Below are positions 1-10,594 of a DNA stretch of 64,000 bases, one piece after another. Where the stretch lies: positions 1 to 64,000 of the forward strand of contig NZ_FOUB01000010.1 of assembly GCF_900114745.1 (NCBI RefSeq), written 5' to 3'. The translations under genes were made by a program, and so were the position numbers. The DNA is from Nitrosomonas communis. Lineage in GTDB: Bacteria; Pseudomonadota; Gammaproteobacteria; Burkholderiales; Nitrosomonadaceae. The stretch's first letter is position 1; each line of letters opens with the position of its first letter. The notes under the pieces are model-generated. The model was not told the DNA's origin, did not search any database, and saw only the letters and a program-made list of their open reading frames with translations.

Positions 1-87
1 CAATTATTTGTTGGAATGCCTTTTACCATACCTTGCTCTTGGCTGCTTGGTTGGCAAACATCCCGGCTTGATAAACGGGTTATGCAC

Positions 88-1353
88 TTATGATAAGAAT
101 TCACCACTTAATATTTCATCCAAAACTTCTATCCAGTGCCTGACGGGTAATGATGTACCGCTTTGTAGATGCATTAAGCAACCAATATTTGCAGTTACAA
201 GCTGATCTGGTTTCTCGGCAGTAAGGTTAATTAATTTTTCCTTGAGCAATTGTTGAGACAATATTGGCTGAAGGATGGAGTAAGTGCCAGCGGAACCACA
301 GCAAAGATGAGCATCTTTAACCGAACAAAGCGTAAAACCAGTCATACTTAGTATTTTTTCGACGACACCACGGATCTGCATACCATGCTGAAGCGTGCAG
401 GGAGAATGAAACGCAAGCTTTGTTTTGTCATATTGTCCAGTTTTTTCAAGAAGAGTAGCCAAATTAACCGTTTCTGCTGCTAATATCTCACTGATATCTT
501 TAGCTAATGCTGAAATTTGTTTGGCTTTTTCTCCATAAGCTGGATCGTTGCGTAATAAATATCCATAATCCTTGACAGTGACTCCGCAACCACTTGCTGT
601 CATCACAATGGCTTCTATCGGCTGTGTGTTCTTTTTTTCATCAATAAGTGACCACCACGCATCGATATTGCGACGCATGTAATTCAATCCATCTTGCTGA
701 GCATCAAGATGATAAGAGAGCGCACCACAGCAGCCTGCTTTTTCCGCTGTAATTAGCGAAATTCCAAGCTTATCGAGAACGCGCGCAGTAGCAATATTGA
801 TGTTAGGCGAAAACTCCGGTTGCACGCATCCATCGAGTACAAGCATAGTTCGTTGATGTTTTTTTGTGGGCCACTTTCTGCTATTTTGAATCTTGGCAGG
901 GATTGATTTTTTTAATTTGCCCGAAATTAAAGGACGGAAAAATTGGCCTATTTTAAATAAAGATGTGAATAAATATCGATTAGGTAAGATTTTGTTCAAT
1001 AGATACCGCATGCTTCTCTCGCGCGTACCGCGTGTTACATTTTTGTGAATAACACCTCGCCCAATATCGATTAGTCGACCATATCGAACGCCAGAAGGGC
1101 AGGTTGTTTCACAAGCGCGGCAAGTAAGGCACCTATCCAGGTGCTGTTGTGTTTTCTGCGTGGCTGGCTGCCCTTCCAAGACTTGCTTCATCAAGTAAAT
1201 GCGACCGCGTGGGCTATCCAATTCATCGCCCAATAACTGGTAAGTGGGGCATGTAGCCAGGCAAAAGCCACAATGTACACAGGATCTCAATATCGCATCA
1301 GCTTCCTGGCCATCCGGGGTATGTTTAATAAAATCAGCAAGATTCGTCTGCAT
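88..1353 (-). CDS. glcF: Glycolate oxidase iron-sulfur subunit GlcF
   Basis: Iron-sulfur subunit of membrane-associated glycolate oxidase (GlcDEF), which oxidises glycolate to glyoxylate and passes electrons to the respiratory chain. The 421-residue protein has two ferredoxin-type 4Fe-4S motifs, CVHCGFCLATCP (Cys25, 28, 31, 35) and CLTCRACETTCP (Cys75, 78, 81, 85). Two CCG-domain motifs follow, AGCCGALSYH and HLCCGSAG, as in heterodisulfide-reductase-like subunits. Length fits the family. It is the last gene of a leftward operon glxR-glcD-glcE-glcF; its ATG lies 3 nt after the glcE stop, suggesting translational coupling. Identity is firm; electron acceptor and physiological role are known from the family, not seen here. 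Confidence 0.95.
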   Translation of the reverse strand: MQTNLADFIKHTPDGQEADAILRSCVHCGFCLATCPTYQLLGDELDSPRGRIYLMKQVLEGQPATQKTQQHLDRCLTCRACETTCPSGVRYGRLIDIGRGVIHKNVTRGTRERSMRYLLNKILPNRYLFTSLFKIGQFFRPLISGKLKKSIPAKIQNSRKWPTKKHQRTMLVLDGCVQPEFSPNINIATARVLDKLGISLITAEKAGCCGALSYHLDAQQDGLNYMRRNIDAWWSLIDEKKNTQPIEAIVMTASGCGVTVKDYGYLLRNDPAYGEKAKQISALAKDISEILAAETVNLATLLEKTGQYDKTKLAFHSPCTLQHGMQIRGVVEKILSMTGFTLCSVKDAHLCCGSAGTYSILQPILSQQLLKEKLINLTAEKPDQLVTANIGCLMHLQSGTSLPVRHWIEVLDEILSGEFLS

Positions 1354-1356
1354 TTT

Positions 1357-2430
1357 TTAGTACTCTGGATACATTCGTCCTGGGTTAAATATTCCCGCGG
1401 GATCAAATTTTTGTTTTAAGCGTTTATGAAGTGTCATCATATAAGATGTTAAGGGATGAAAGATTTGAGCAGAGGATTTGTTACCATAAAACAAAGTAGC
1501 ATGTCCACCTGCTGTTTCTGCTTGCGCCCGAATAGTGTTTTCATTTAAATTTTCGTCGCTCGCCAGCCAGCGCAATGCGCCCCCCCATTCTAATAATTGT
1601 TCTCCTGGCAGTAGTAGCTTGGGGGTGGAAGATTTGAGTGATAAGCGCCACAGTCTCGCCCCTGAATGAAAGAAGGGATGGGTATGCTCGCGTATGGATT
1701 GCCAGAACGATTTGGCTTGTTTAATTTCTTCTCCACCCAGTTTAAGGCGAGCGGCATGCACCGCAGATTCGGCACCGGAGAGTCTTACAAAAAGATGATC
1801 ATTATAAAAGCAGGTAGCAGAAATAGGTAATGGTTTGCTTGCCCAATGATGCATTTTGTCAATTGCTTCAGATTCTGTCATCTGCATACCTAGCGTTATC
1901 TCCATTGACGGTAGCGGCAATACCTTGAGTGAAACTTCCAGTAGCACTCCCAGGGTCCCCATCGCGCCGGTTACAAGACGTGAAACATCATAACCTGCTA
2001 CATTTTTCATGACCTGTCCGCCAAAATGTAAATCATCCCCTTTGCCATCCAGCATGCGTACCCCGAGCACAAAATCACGAGCTGCTCCCGTATAGGCTCT
2101 TCGGGGCCCAGAAAGACCGGTGGCGATACAGCCACCGAGTGTGGCATTTTCATCAAAATGAGGCGGCTCAAAAGCGAGCATCTGATGATGTTCCGATAAT
2201 ACTGCTTCAAGATCAGACAGGCGTGTACCTGCGCGTGCGGTTACGATAAGCTCGCTCGGCTCGTAATTTACGATACCCGAATATGCTGCAACATCAAGTA
2301 TTTCGTATGTTTGACTAGTTAGCTGACCACCATAAAAATATTTGCTGTTACCGCCACGGATATAAAGCGGTTTTTTATTTTTTACCGCAGCATTGATTGT
2401 ATGAATAAAGTGTTCAACTGCTTTTGGCAT
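1357..2430 (-). CDS. glcE: Glycolate oxidase FAD-binding subunit GlcE
   Basis: Second flavin-binding subunit of glycolate oxidase. The 357 residues form an FAD-binding PCMH-type fold: an N-terminal YIRGGNSK stretch, the central GGCIATGLSGP and GVRMLDGKG motifs that contact FAD, and the C-terminal FDPAGIFNPGRMY signature shared with GlcD. It is shorter than GlcD, as expected for GlcE. It lies 52 nt downstream of glcD and 3 nt upstream of glcF on the same strand, consistent with a three-subunit complex made from one mRNA. Confidence 0.94.
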   Translation of the reverse strand: MPKAVEHFIHTINAAVKNKKPLYIRGGNSKYFYGGQLTSQTYEILDVAAYSGIVNYEPSELIVTARAGTRLSDLEAVLSEHHQMLAFEPPHFDENATLGGCIATGLSGPRRAYTGAARDFVLGVRMLDGKGDDLHFGGQVMKNVAGYDVSRLVTGAMGTLGVLLEVSLKVLPLPSMEITLGMQMTESEAIDKMHHWASKPLPISATCFYNDHLFVRLSGAESAVHAARLKLGGEEIKQAKSFWQSIREHTHPFFHSGARLWRLSLKSSTPKLLLPGEQLLEWGGALRWLASDENLNENTIRAQAETAGGHATLFYGNKSSAQIFHPLTSYMMTLHKRLKQKFDPAGIFNPGRMYPEY

Positions 2431-2482
2431 AAAGTAAAAAAAATAATATAGTTTGGAGGAATTTACCCAGTATATTGCTTAA

Positions 2483-3937
2483 TCAAAATCTAGGGATCGT
2501 TGGAAATTTATTTTCGCCACGATGTACATGCATGGCTCCTAATTCTGCGCAGCGATGGAGCGTTGGAATTGCTTTCCCGGGATTTAATAAGCCAGCAGGA
2601 TCAAAAGCATGTTTGATCGCATGAAATAGGTTTCGTTCGGCAGATTTAAATTGAAGACACATTTGATCTAGCTTTTCTATTCCAACGCCATGTTCTCCAG
2701 TGATCGTTCCGCCAGCCTCAATACATATTTCCAATATTCTAGCGCCGAAAGCTTCAGTTTTCTCTAATTCTCCAGGTTGATTGGCATCGTAAAGTATTAA
2801 TGGATGTAAATTACCATCCCCGGCATGGAAAACATTCATGCAGCGCAAGCCATATTCAGCAGAGAGCGTTTCAATATCATGTAATACTTGCGCTAAACGC
2901 TTGCGAGGAATCGTTCCATCCATACAGTAGTAATCGGGTGATACCCTGCCGGCAGCAGGAAAAGCAGCTTTGCGTCCTGCCCAAAAACACAGCCGCTCTG
3001 TTTCATCGCGTGAAATGCTGATTTTGATTGCGCCATTATCTTGCATGATTGTACTTATCTTTTGAATTTCATCTGCTACCTCTTCTGTCATACCGTCGGC
3101 TTCGCACAATAGAATGGCAGCAGCATCTAAATCATAGCCGGCATGCAAAAAATCCTCCACGGCATGGATAGTGATCCTATCCATCATCTCCATGCCAGCC
3201 GGAATAATTCCAGCACTGATGACATTGGCCACAGCATCTGCAGCTTTTTGGATATCATTAAATGCTGCCATTACTAATTGTGCTTTTTCAGGTTTTGGAG
3301 TGAGCTTAACCGTGATCTCGGTGATGATACCTAGCATTCCCTCGCTGCCAGTCATTAAAGCCAGCAAATCATAGCCTGGGCTATCGAGCGCACTACTTCC
3401 AATTTCAATTGCTTGGCCTTCCATGGTTAGTACTCGTAACTTGAGAATATTATGGACAGTCAACCCATATTTCAGGCAATGTACTCCGCCAGAATTCTCA
3501 GCTACATTGCCACCAATCGTGCAAGCTATTTGTGATGAAGGATCAGGCGCGTAATACAAACTGTATGGCGCAACTGCTTCGCTAATCGCCAAATTCCTTA
3601 CCCCCGGTTGTACACGTGCCGTGCGTGTTATTGGATCGATTTCAAGTATTTGTTTTAATTTGGCTAGCGATAGCAAAATACCTTCATCATGAGGCAGCGC
3701 ACCACCCGATAGGCCTGTTCCTGCGCCACGTGCAACTACCGGGGTTTGGGTGGCATGGCAAATTTGTAGAATTTTGACTACTTCTTCTTCTGTTTGAGGG
3801 AGCGCAACGATCATCGGCGTTTGCCGGTATGCAGATAGACCATCACATTCGTATGGTTTTAAATCCTCCGTTTCATATAAAACAGCATCACGAGTAAGAA
3901 AAGAGCGCAATTTACTGACTAATTCGAAACGAGACAT
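2483..3937 (-). CDS. glcD: Glycolate oxidase catalytic FAD subunit GlcD
   Basis: FAD-linked oxidase subunit that carries out glycolate oxidation. It has 484 residues, close to the family length. The FAD-binding motif VVARGAGTGLSGGALP is near residues 68-83, followed by CTIGGNVAENSGG. The C-terminal FAD-oxidase domain contains HAGDGNLHPL, GEHGVGIEK and the closing FDPAGLLNPGKA. The start ATG lies 9 nt after the upstream glxR stop, so the two are probably co-transcribed. In an autotroph the likely substrate source is RuBisCO oxygenation (phosphoglycolate salvage); that is inference, since no RuBisCO gene is in view. Confidence 0.96.
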   Translation of the reverse strand: MSRFELVSKLRSFLTRDAVLYETEDLKPYECDGLSAYRQTPMIVALPQTEEEVVKILQICHATQTPVVARGAGTGLSGGALPHDEGILLSLAKLKQILEIDPITRTARVQPGVRNLAISEAVAPYSLYYAPDPSSQIACTIGGNVAENSGGVHCLKYGLTVHNILKLRVLTMEGQAIEIGSSALDSPGYDLLALMTGSEGMLGIITEITVKLTPKPEKAQLVMAAFNDIQKAADAVANVISAGIIPAGMEMMDRITIHAVEDFLHAGYDLDAAAILLCEADGMTEEVADEIQKISTIMQDNGAIKISISRDETERLCFWAGRKAAFPAAGRVSPDYYCMDGTIPRKRLAQVLHDIETLSAEYGLRCMNVFHAGDGNLHPLILYDANQPGELEKTEAFGARILEICIEAGGTITGEHGVGIEKLDQMCLQFKSAERNLFHAIKHAFDPAGLLNPGKAIPTLHRCAELGAMHVHRGENKFPTIPRF

Positions 3938-3946
3938 AAATCGGTA

Positions 3947-4843
3947 TTAATTTTTTATTTGATGATTGCTTAATTTTTCAAGCATGCAAACAATAGCGGA
4001 GTTATCCCACTTGGCGTCTCCATGAGCAATACATGCATTATAAAGCGATTGGGTTATGGCTGTATTGGGTAAACTGACGCCTAATTCAGATGCGCATGAA
4101 AGGGCGATAGCGAGATCTTTTTGTTGCAATTCGATCCGAAATCCTGGATCAAATGAACGCTTGATCATACGATTTCCATGAACCTCAAGAACACGTGAGG
4201 AAGCAAACCCTCCCAGTAAAGCTTGCCGTACTCTTGCAGGATCAGCGCCCGCCTTGGACGCAAACAGGAGTGCCTCGCCTACTGCTTCTACTGTAAGCGC
4301 AACTATAATCTGGTTAGCAACCTTGCAAATTTGACCCGCACCATTAGCACCTATCAACGTGATGGTTTGTCCCATCAAACCAAGTATGGGTTTTATTTTG
4401 TCAAATACACTTTCGTCAGCTCCGACCATAATAGTTAGTGTAGCGTTTTTCGCACCCACATCTCCTCCTGAAACAGGAGCATCCACATAATCACAACCTA
4501 ACTGGTTGATTCGGTCCGCGAATTTTATGGTTTTGAGGGGAGAGATAGAACTCATATCCACGATTATTTTTTTTGTGGGATGTTTATTCAAACTATCAGC
4601 GATTCCACCGTGACCAAATAGAACTTTTTCAACATCAGGCGCATCGGGTAACATCAGAAAAATAATTTCTGCATTTTGGGCGACTTCTTTGGGTGTAGCA
4701 CAACGATTACCACCTTCTTTGATAAGTTCTTCAGGTACGCCGCTACGAGAGTGTAGAAATAATTTATGCCCACCTCGAATAAGATGGCCTGCCATGGGCT
4801 TCCCCATGATACCCAAACCAATAAAGCCAATATTATTAATCAC
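3947..4843 (-). CDS. glxR: 2-hydroxy-3-oxopropionate (tartronate semialdehyde) reductase
   Basis: NAD(P)-dependent reductase of the beta-hydroxyacid dehydrogenase family, expected to convert tartronate semialdehyde to glycerate. The 298-residue protein opens with a Rossmann motif GFIGLGIMGKPMAGHL (residues about 6-21). It carries the substrate-binding APVSGG loop near 121 and the catalytic-lysine segment GAGQICKVANQ near 167-177. It is the first gene of the glycolate operon, preceded by GGAG (4851-4854 region, minus strand). Operon position makes tartronate semialdehyde more likely than 3-hydroxyisobutyrate as substrate, though the families are close. Glyoxylate carboligase, which would link the steps, is not in the window. 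Confidence 0.88.
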   Translation of the reverse strand: MINNIGFIGLGIMGKPMAGHLIRGGHKLFLHSRSGVPEELIKEGGNRCATPKEVAQNAEIIFLMLPDAPDVEKVLFGHGGIADSLNKHPTKKIIVDMSSISPLKTIKFADRINQLGCDYVDAPVSGGDVGAKNATLTIMVGADESVFDKIKPILGLMGQTITLIGANGAGQICKVANQIIVALTVEAVGEALLFASKAGADPARVRQALLGGFASSRVLEVHGNRMIKRSFDPGFRIELQQKDLAIALSCASELGVSLPNTAITQSLYNACIAHGDAKWDNSAIVCMLEKLSNHQIKN

Positions 4844-5253
4844 TCAATCTCCTTTAAGGATGTCATTTTCTTTGTGTTAACAATTGATCGGATCGTACCT
4901 GATTTAGCACGCTGTTGAAAATATCTCGCCGTTGTCGCTGCGCTGTTAAAAATTGGCTCAAAATGCTCATTTATCAAGTATAAACTTTATTTTTTCGACT
5001 GTTTCTACCTATCTTCTGTATATCTCGACTGCTAAAATATGTTTTTAACAGCCTATTAGATCTGTTGAATAATTGATAATAACTATAAAGCGTTTTGTTG
5101 ATAATGCTATAATTTTGTATGTTTGGCAGTATGCCTGCTATTCCATAGAAAACGCACTTTATCTCACGTATAATCAATAGAGATTTTGAACGTGGACAAT
5201 ATGTGAGTCTACGTTTGTCTTTAAGTCTGGTCAGATCCATAAGGAGTCTTTTT
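4844..5253. other. Divergent intergenic region glxR/carA
   Basis: This 410-bp AT-rich region lies between the leftward glycolate operon and rightward carA, so it must hold promoters for both. Two perfect TATAAT hexamers occur on the plus strand (5108-5113 and 5169-5174), but neither has a convincing -35 at 16-18 bp, so I do not call a promoter. Most of 4911-5053 is a decayed inverted-repeat element, listed separately. A possible minus-strand reading frame across 4974-5297 has no recognisable product and overlaps the carA start; I do not call it. Confidence 0.6.
4911..5053. repeat. Decayed inverted-repeat (MITE/REP-like) element
   Basis: The left edge reads GCTGTTGAAAAT and the right edge GTTTTTAACAGCC, i.e. 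inverted copies of GGCTGTTRAAAA-type ends about 140 bp apart. An additional exact 11-bp inverted pair occurs, GCTGTTAAAAA (4942-4952) and TTTTTAACAGC (5042-5052). The middle contains GCTCAAAATGCTCATTTA followed by AAGTATAAACTTTATTTTTTCGA. From memory this resembles a dispersed element in many proteobacteria with AGGCTGTTGAAAA ends and a GCTCATTTAC...GTAAAC core. The arms have diverged, so this copy is probably old. Confidence 0.55.
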
Positions 5254-6399
5254 GTGTCACAACATCCACGTGCTATCCTCGTTTTAGAAGATGGCACCGT
5301 TTTTCATGGAATTTCTGTCGGTGTTGAAGGGATAACTACTGGTGAGGTTGCTTTTAATACAGCTATGACAGGTTATCAAGAAATTCTTACTGATCCCTCA
5401 TATTGTCGGCAAATTATTACACTTACTTATCCCCATATTGGTAACACTGGGACTAATTTAGAAGATATAGAATCATCTAATATCAACAAAGTTTATGCTG
5501 CTGGTTTGGTAGTGCGAGATTTGCCTCCCGTTTCTAGTAATTGGCGAAAAACTGAAACACTTCCTACCTTTCTAAAAAATCATAATGTCATTGCTATTGC
5601 TGAGATTGATACACGTAAGCTTACGCGTATTTTAAGGCAAAAAGGGGCTCAAGCTGGCTGTATTATGACTGGAAGGATCAATGAATCCGAAGCATTGCAG
5701 AAAGCTAGAGCATTCCCAGGATTAGCAGGCATGGATCTTGCGCAAGTCGTTAGCTGTAAGCAAACCTACGAATGGCAAGAGGGTGAATGGAAGTGGGGGG
5801 GAGGATATCATATTCAACCAACAACCCACTTCCATGTTGCTGCTCTTGACTTCGGGATCAAACGTAACATATTGCGGAAGCTGGCGCAACGTCATTGCAA
5901 GGTAACAGTATTTCCAGCGCAAACACCGGCAAATGAAATTCTAGCCTCGCAGCCCGATGGTGTATTTTTATCAAATGGACCTGGAGATCCAGAGCCCTGC
6001 AATTATGCGATTAATATTACCCAGAGATTGCTGGAAGCAAAAGTTCCACTTTTTGGTATTTGCCTAGGGCACCAGATACTTGCCCTTGCAATTGGTGCTA
6101 AAACAATCAAAATGAAATTTGGTCACCATGGGGCAAACCACCCTGTTCAGGATCTGGATAGTGGTCGGGTGATCATCACAAGTCAGAACCATGGATTCGC
6201 CGTAGATATCAATACGCTTCCATCTCACGCACGTATTACCCATCGATCGCTATTTGATAATAGCCTGCAAGGTTTTGAACTTAATGAAAATATGGCTTTT
6301 ACTTTTCAAGGGCATCCAGAAGCGAGTCCTGGTCCGCACGATGTGGATTATTTATTTGATCGTTTCATCGATCAGATGAATCAGTGTAAAAAAAATTAA
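5254..6399 (+). CDS. carA: Carbamoyl-phosphate synthase small subunit
   Basis: Glutamine amidotransferase subunit that hydrolyses glutamine and delivers ammonia to CarB for carbamoyl phosphate, the precursor of pyrimidines and arginine. I choose the GTG at 5254 (381 residues) because AAGGAG lies at 5241-5246 and the protein then begins [18 protein letters not shown], as in homologues; the frame is open further up to 5203. The N-terminal CPSase domain is followed by a class I GATase domain with nucleophile motif [13 protein letters not shown] and the His-Glu pair in [13 protein letters not shown]. carB follows after 58 nt, forming the usual carAB operon. Confidence 0.96.
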   Translation: MSQHPRAILVLEDGTVFHGISVGVEGITTGEVAFNTAMTGYQEILTDPSYCRQIITLTYPHIGNTGTNLEDIESSNINKVYAAGLVVRDLPPVSSNWRKTETLPTFLKNHNVIAIAEIDTRKLTRILRQKGAQAGCIMTGRINESEALQKARAFPGLAGMDLAQVVSCKQTYEWQEGEWKWGGGYHIQPTTHFHVAALDFGIKRNILRKLAQRHCKVTVFPAQTPANEILASQPDGVFLSNGPGDPEPCNYAINITQRLLEAKVPLFGICLGHQILALAIGAKTIKMKFGHHGANHPVQDLDSGRVIITSQNHGFAVDINTLPSHARITHRSLFDNSLQGFELNENMAFTFQGHPEASPGPHDVDYLFDRFIDQMNQCKKN

Positions 6400-6457
6400 T
6401 TTGAGTCATAGTAGCTTGTATCACATTCAGTTTTACAGATTGCCTGGTTAGAGGAAT

Positions 6458-9400
6458 ATGCCTAAACGTACTGACTTAAAATCCATTCTCATCATTGGAG
6501 CTGGGCCAATTGTCATTGGTCAGGCCTGTGAATTTGATTACTCCGGTGTGCAGGCATGCAAAGCCTTGCGTGAAGAAGGTTACCGTATTGTTCTGATTAA
6601 TTCCAATCCTGCTACCATTATGACTGATCCAGAAATGGCCGATGCAACATATATCGAACCCATCACCTGGACAATGGTTGAGAAGATAATTGAGATTGAG
6701 CGTCCTAATGCCTTATTGCCAACAATGGGGGGGCAAACAGCTCTGAATTGCGCGCTTGATTTAGTTAAACATGGTGTTCTCGAAAAATATGGCGTGGAGC
6801 TCATTGGTGCATCCCGTGAGGCCATTGATAAAGCTGAAGATCGGGAAAAATTTAAAGAGGCGATGTCGCGAATTGGGTTAAATTCAGCACGTTCTGCAGT
6901 CGCGCATAGTCTGGAAGAAGCATTGCAAGTCCAAGCCATGATTGGTTATCCTGCTATTATTCGGCCATCATTTACCTTAGGTGGCAGCGGAGGAGGAATT
7001 GCATATAACCGTGAAGAATTCGTTGAAATTTGCGAGCGTGGATTGGATATTTCTCCCACTAAGGAGCTCCTTATCGAAGAATCCGTCATTGGCTGGAAAG
7101 AATTTGAAATGGAGGTAGTGCGCGATAAAAATGACAATTCCATCATAATATGCTCTATTGAAAATTTTGATCCAATGGGTATTCATACCGGTGACTCGAT
7201 TACAGTTGCACCGGCACAAACTCTTACTGACAAAGAGTATCAGCGTATGCGTGATGCATCTATTGCGGTATTGCGTGAAATTGGTGTAGAGACAGGTGGC
7301 TCCAATGTGCAATTTGCTATTAATCCGCAAGATGGCCGTATGTTAGTGATTGAAATGAATCCACGTGTATCACGTTCTTCAGCATTGGCGTCCAAAGCGA
7401 CAGGGTTTCCCATCGCTAAAATCGCTGCTAAGCTGGCGATCGGATATACGCTCAATGAACTTGGTAACGATATTACCGGAGGGATGACACCTGCTTCTTT
7501 TGAGCCAACTATTGATTATGTGGTAACTAAGATTCCACGCTTTGCTTTTGAAAAGTTTCCTCAAGCCAATGATCGTCTAACTACTCAGATGAAATCCGTA
7601 GGAGAAGTGATGGCTATTGGCCGCACTTTTCAGGAATCGCTACAAAAGGCATTGCGCGGATTAGAAACTGGCATAGATGGTTTGGATGAAAAAACCACTG
7701 ATACCGAAACCATTGAAACTGAGTTGGGCCACCCTGGTTCTGAACGTATCTGGTATATTGCTGATGCATTCCGTTGCAATATTTCTTTTGATGAGATTCA
7801 TTATCTTACACACATTGATCCTTGGTTCCTCTCACAAATTGAGGATTTAGTAAAAAAAGAAAAAGCGCTTAGAGGGAAAAAGTTAGATTCACTCGATTTA
7901 CAGGCACTGCGTAAATTAAAGCGCTGTGGTTTCTCCGATCGACGGCTGGCCAAATTGCTTAATACAACTGAGACGGCTGTGCGAGCACGCCGGCATCAAG
8001 AAAATTTACGTCCTGTTTACAAGCATGTGGATACCTGTGCAGCAGAATTTGCTACTTATACGAGTTATTTATATTCTACTTACGAAGAGGAATGCGAGGC
8101 AGATCCCAGTGACAGAAAGAAAATTATTGTACTGGGTGGTGGGCCTAATCGAATTGGACAAGGGATTGAATTTGATTATTGCTGTGTTCACGCATCGCTT
8201 GCTTTACGTGAAGATGGATATGAAACTATCATGATCAATTGTAATCCAGAAACGGTATCCACGGATTATGATATTTCTGATCGACTGTATTTTGAACCGC
8301 TTACACTGGAAGATGTGCTTGAAATTGTGGCAATAGAAAAACCGGTGGGCGTTATTGTGCAATATGGTGGTCAAACGCCTCTCAAGCTTGCTGAGGAACT
8401 TGAAGCAAATGGTGTTCCGATTATAGGTACCAGTCCAGATATGATAGATTGTGCTGAAGATCGTGAACGCTTTCAAGAGATGCTTCACAAGTTAGGGTTA
8501 AAACAGCCCCCTAACCGTACAGTGCGTAGTGCGGAGGCTGCCTTGTCAGCAGCAAATGACATTGGTTATCCTTTAGTCGTTCGTCCCAGTTATGTGCTTG
8601 GCGGTCGTGCTATGGAAATTGTTCATGAGCAACGTGAACTCGAGCGTTATATGCGTGAAGCCGTCAAGGTATCCAATGATTCACCAGTTCTGCTAGATAA
8701 TTTTCTTACCAATGCAACTGAAGTAGATGTCGATGCAATATTTGATGGAGAAACCGTTTTAATTGGTGGAATAATGGAACATATTGAGCAGGCAGGTGTC
8801 CATTCAGGAGATTCTGCTTGTTCTCTACCCCCTTTTAATCTGTCTTCGGCCATGCAAGATGAATTGCGTCGGCAAACCGGGATCATGGCTCGTGCTCTCA
8901 ATGTGAAGGGATTAATGAATATACAGTTTGCTATCCAGAATGAGACTGTATATGTATTAGAAGTTAATCCCAGAGCATCTCGTACGGTTCCCTTTGTCTC
9001 TAAGGCAACTGGCCTTCAGTTAGCAAAAATTGCTGCGCGTTGCATGGTTGGTAAGAAAATAGCCGATCAAGGTAGTTTACGTGAGGTCAAACCGTCTTAT
9101 TTTTTTGTGAAAGAAGCGGTTTTCCCTTTTGCTAAACTTTCTGGCGTAGATACTATATTGGGGCCTGAAATGAAATCTACAGGTGAAGTCATGGGAGTGG
9201 GCTCTACTTTTGCAGAGGCATTCGTTAAATCGCAACTTGCTACAGGTATTCGGTTGCCCATGACTGGCAAAATTTTTATCAGCGTGCGGCGCAGTGACAA
9301 ACCAGAGGCTGTCAATATTGCTCAAAAATTTGCAAAATTAGGATTCACTATTTATGCCACTCATGGCACTGCTGAAGCGATGGCTGAGGCTGGTTTAGTT

Positions 9401-9655
9401 GTTAATAAAATAAATAAAGTTGCAGAGGGTCGACCACATATCGTGGATATGATCAAGAATGGAGAAATTTGCCTGATTATTAATACCGTTTCCGATAAGC
9501 GCAGCGCAGTTCAGGATTCATATTCGATCCGGCATGCTGCGTTACAAGCGAGAGTTACCTATTACACGACTATGGCTGGAGCTCGTGCCGCATGTGTTGG
9601 TATCGCTGAAATGCGCGAGTTGCAAGCCTATAACTTACAAAAACTGCATGCATAA
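6458..9655 (+). CDS. carB: Carbamoyl-phosphate synthase large subunit
   Basis: ATP-dependent synthase subunit that makes carbamoyl phosphate from bicarbonate, ammonia and two ATP. The 1065 residues show the internal duplication typical of CarB. The first half begins with [20 protein letters not shown] and the second with [20 protein letters not shown]. Each half carries an ATP-grasp domain ([11 protein letters not shown] and [12 protein letters not shown]), and each has an [10 protein letters not shown] / [10 protein letters not shown] metal-binding stretch. The C-terminal MGS-like allosteric domain (about 930-1065) is present. The gene is full length and intact, 58 nt after carA, with greA 61 nt downstream. 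Confidence 0.98.
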   Translation: MPKRTDLKSILIIGAGPIVIGQACEFDYSGVQACKALREEGYRIVLINSNPATIMTDPEMADATYIEPITWTMVEKIIEIERPNALLPTMGGQTALNCALDLVKHGVLEKYGVELIGASREAIDKAEDREKFKEAMSRIGLNSARSAVAHSLEEALQVQAMIGYPAIIRPSFTLGGSGGGIAYNREEFVEICERGLDISPTKELLIEESVIGWKEFEMEVVRDKNDNSIIICSIENFDPMGIHTGDSITVAPAQTLTDKEYQRMRDASIAVLREIGVETGGSNVQFAINPQDGRMLVIEMNPRVSRSSALASKATGFPIAKIAAKLAIGYTLNELGNDITGGMTPASFEPTIDYVVTKIPRFAFEKFPQANDRLTTQMKSVGEVMAIGRTFQESLQKALRGLETGIDGLDEKTTDTETIETELGHPGSERIWYIADAFRCNISFDEIHYLTHIDPWFLSQIEDLVKKEKALRGKKLDSLDLQALRKLKRCGFSDRRLAKLLNTTETAVRARRHQENLRPVYKHVDTCAAEFATYTSYLYSTYEEECEADPSDRKKIIVLGGGPNRIGQGIEFDYCCVHASLALREDGYETIMINCNPETVSTDYDISDRLYFEPLTLEDVLEIVAIEKPVGVIVQYGGQTPLKLAEELEANGVPIIGTSPDMIDCAEDRERFQEMLHKLGLKQPPNRTVRSAEAALSAANDIGYPLVVRPSYVLGGRAMEIVHEQRELERYMREAVKVSNDSPVLLDNFLTNATEVDVDAIFDGETVLIGGIMEHIEQAGVHSGDSACSLPPFNLSSAMQDELRRQTGIMARALNVKGLMNIQFAIQNETVYVLEVNPRASRTVPFVSKATGLQLAKIAARCMVGKKIADQGSLREVKPSYFFVKEAVFPFAKLSGVDTILGPEMKSTGEVMGVGSTFAEAFVKSQLATGIRLPMTGKIFISVRRSDKPEAVNIAQKFAKLGFTIYATHGTAEAMAEAGLVVNKINKVAEGRPHIVDMIKNGEICLIINTVSDKRSAVQDSYSIRHAALQARVTYYTTMAGARAACVGIAEMRELQAYNLQKLHA

Positions 9656-9716
9656 TGAAAAAGAATGAATTCCAAATAAATAATATGAAATCGATAATAA
9701 AAGGTGGGAAAGTGTT

Positions 9717-10193
9717 ATGAGTCCAGTTCCATTAACCGTGACAGGCGCAGACAAACTGCGTGCAGAATTACATGAGATGAAAACTGTACAGCGTCCTGCT
9801 GTCATTGCCGCTATTGCAGAAGCGCGTGCACATGGTGATCTTTCTGAGAATGCTGAATATGAAGCGGCAAAGGAAAAGCAAGGGTTTATCGAAGGACGTA
9901 TTGCTGAACTGGAGGCTAAGCTTTCAAACGCTCAGATCATCAACCCTTCGCTGCTAAATGCGGATGGGGCCTGTGTTTTTGGTGCGACGATCGATCTTAA
10001 GGATATGGACAGTGATGTGATAGTAACCTACCAAATTGTAGGGGATGACGAGGCTGATATTAAAGAAGGAAAAATTTCTATCAGCTCTCCAATTTCCCGT
10101 GCCTTGATCGGTAAGTATGCGGGTGATATAGCAGTAGTAGAAGCGCCAGGGGGTATCAGGGAATATGAAATTCTAGATGTAAAATACATTTAA
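9717..10193 (+). CDS. greA: Transcription elongation factor GreA
   Basis: Rescues backtracked RNA polymerase by stimulating cleavage of the nascent transcript. The 158-residue protein has the N-terminal coiled coil with [17 protein letters not shown] (about 40-56), whose acidic tip residues enter the polymerase secondary channel. The C-terminal FKBP-like domain includes [17 protein letters not shown]. An AGGTGGG sequence precedes the ATG. It lies 61 nt after carB and may be on the same transcript. Its stop faces the convergent yhbY gene 70 nt away. Confidence 0.96.
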   Translation: MSPVPLTVTGADKLRAELHEMKTVQRPAVIAAIAEARAHGDLSENAEYEAAKEKQGFIEGRIAELEAKLSNAQIINPSLLNADGACVFGATIDLKDMDSDVIVTYQIVGDDEADIKEGKISISSPISRALIGKYAGDIAVVEAPGGIREYEILDVKYI

Positions 10194-10263
10194 AGTATTG
10201 ATTAATTCCTGCTAGAAGAATAAAGGTTAGTTTCTTGTGGTTAAGTTGATTTTTTGAGAAATC

Positions 10264-10557
10264 TTAGCAGGTGGGTTTCTTTTCTTCGGTTTCTGGACGA
10301 TAAATTACAAGAATTTTACCGATATGATTAACAGGAAAGGCTTCCAACTGCTGGCAGATTTCTTCAAGCAATAGGGCTCTCGCTTTCCTATCTCCATTCA
10401 ATATTTTAATTTTGACGAGTTCGTGATTTGAGAGTCCTTTATCGAGTTCGTTCATTACGCCTGCTGATAGACCGTCTTTACCTATAATCACGATTGGGTT
10501 AATGTGATGAGCTCGCGCAGCAAGCGATCGGCGTTGGGAAGTATTAAGTTTCAACAT
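10264..10557 (-). CDS. yhbY: CRM-domain RNA-binding protein YhbY
   Basis: Small ribosome-assembly-associated RNA-binding protein. The 97 residues form a single CRM domain: basic N-terminal QRRSLAARAHHINPIVIIG, then the GKDGLSAGVMNELDKGLSNH region with the conserved G-x-x-G loop, and a HELVKIKIL strand. It is transcribed divergently from rlmE with 37 nt between start codons. This is the familiar yhbY/rlmE/ftsH arrangement of proteobacteria, which supports a role in 50S maturation. Function is known from the family. Confidence 0.93.
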   Translation of the reverse strand: MLKLNTSQRRSLAARAHHINPIVIIGKDGLSAGVMNELDKGLSNHELVKIKILNGDRKARALLLEEICQQLEAFPVNHIGKILVIYRPETEEKKPTC

Positions 10558-10594
10558 AGAATAAATCCTTTCTAAAATTTTATTTTATTACTCA

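Noticed and set aside
5108..5174. Two perfect TATAAT hexamers upstream of carA as promoters
   Set aside because: Neither has an acceptable -35 hexamer at 16-18 bp, and such hexamers are frequent in AT-rich sequence.
4974..5297. 107-codon minus-strand frame between glxR and carA
   Set aside because: It overlaps the carA start and the decayed repeat, has no recognisable motif and no ribosome site; most likely chance in AT-rich DNA.
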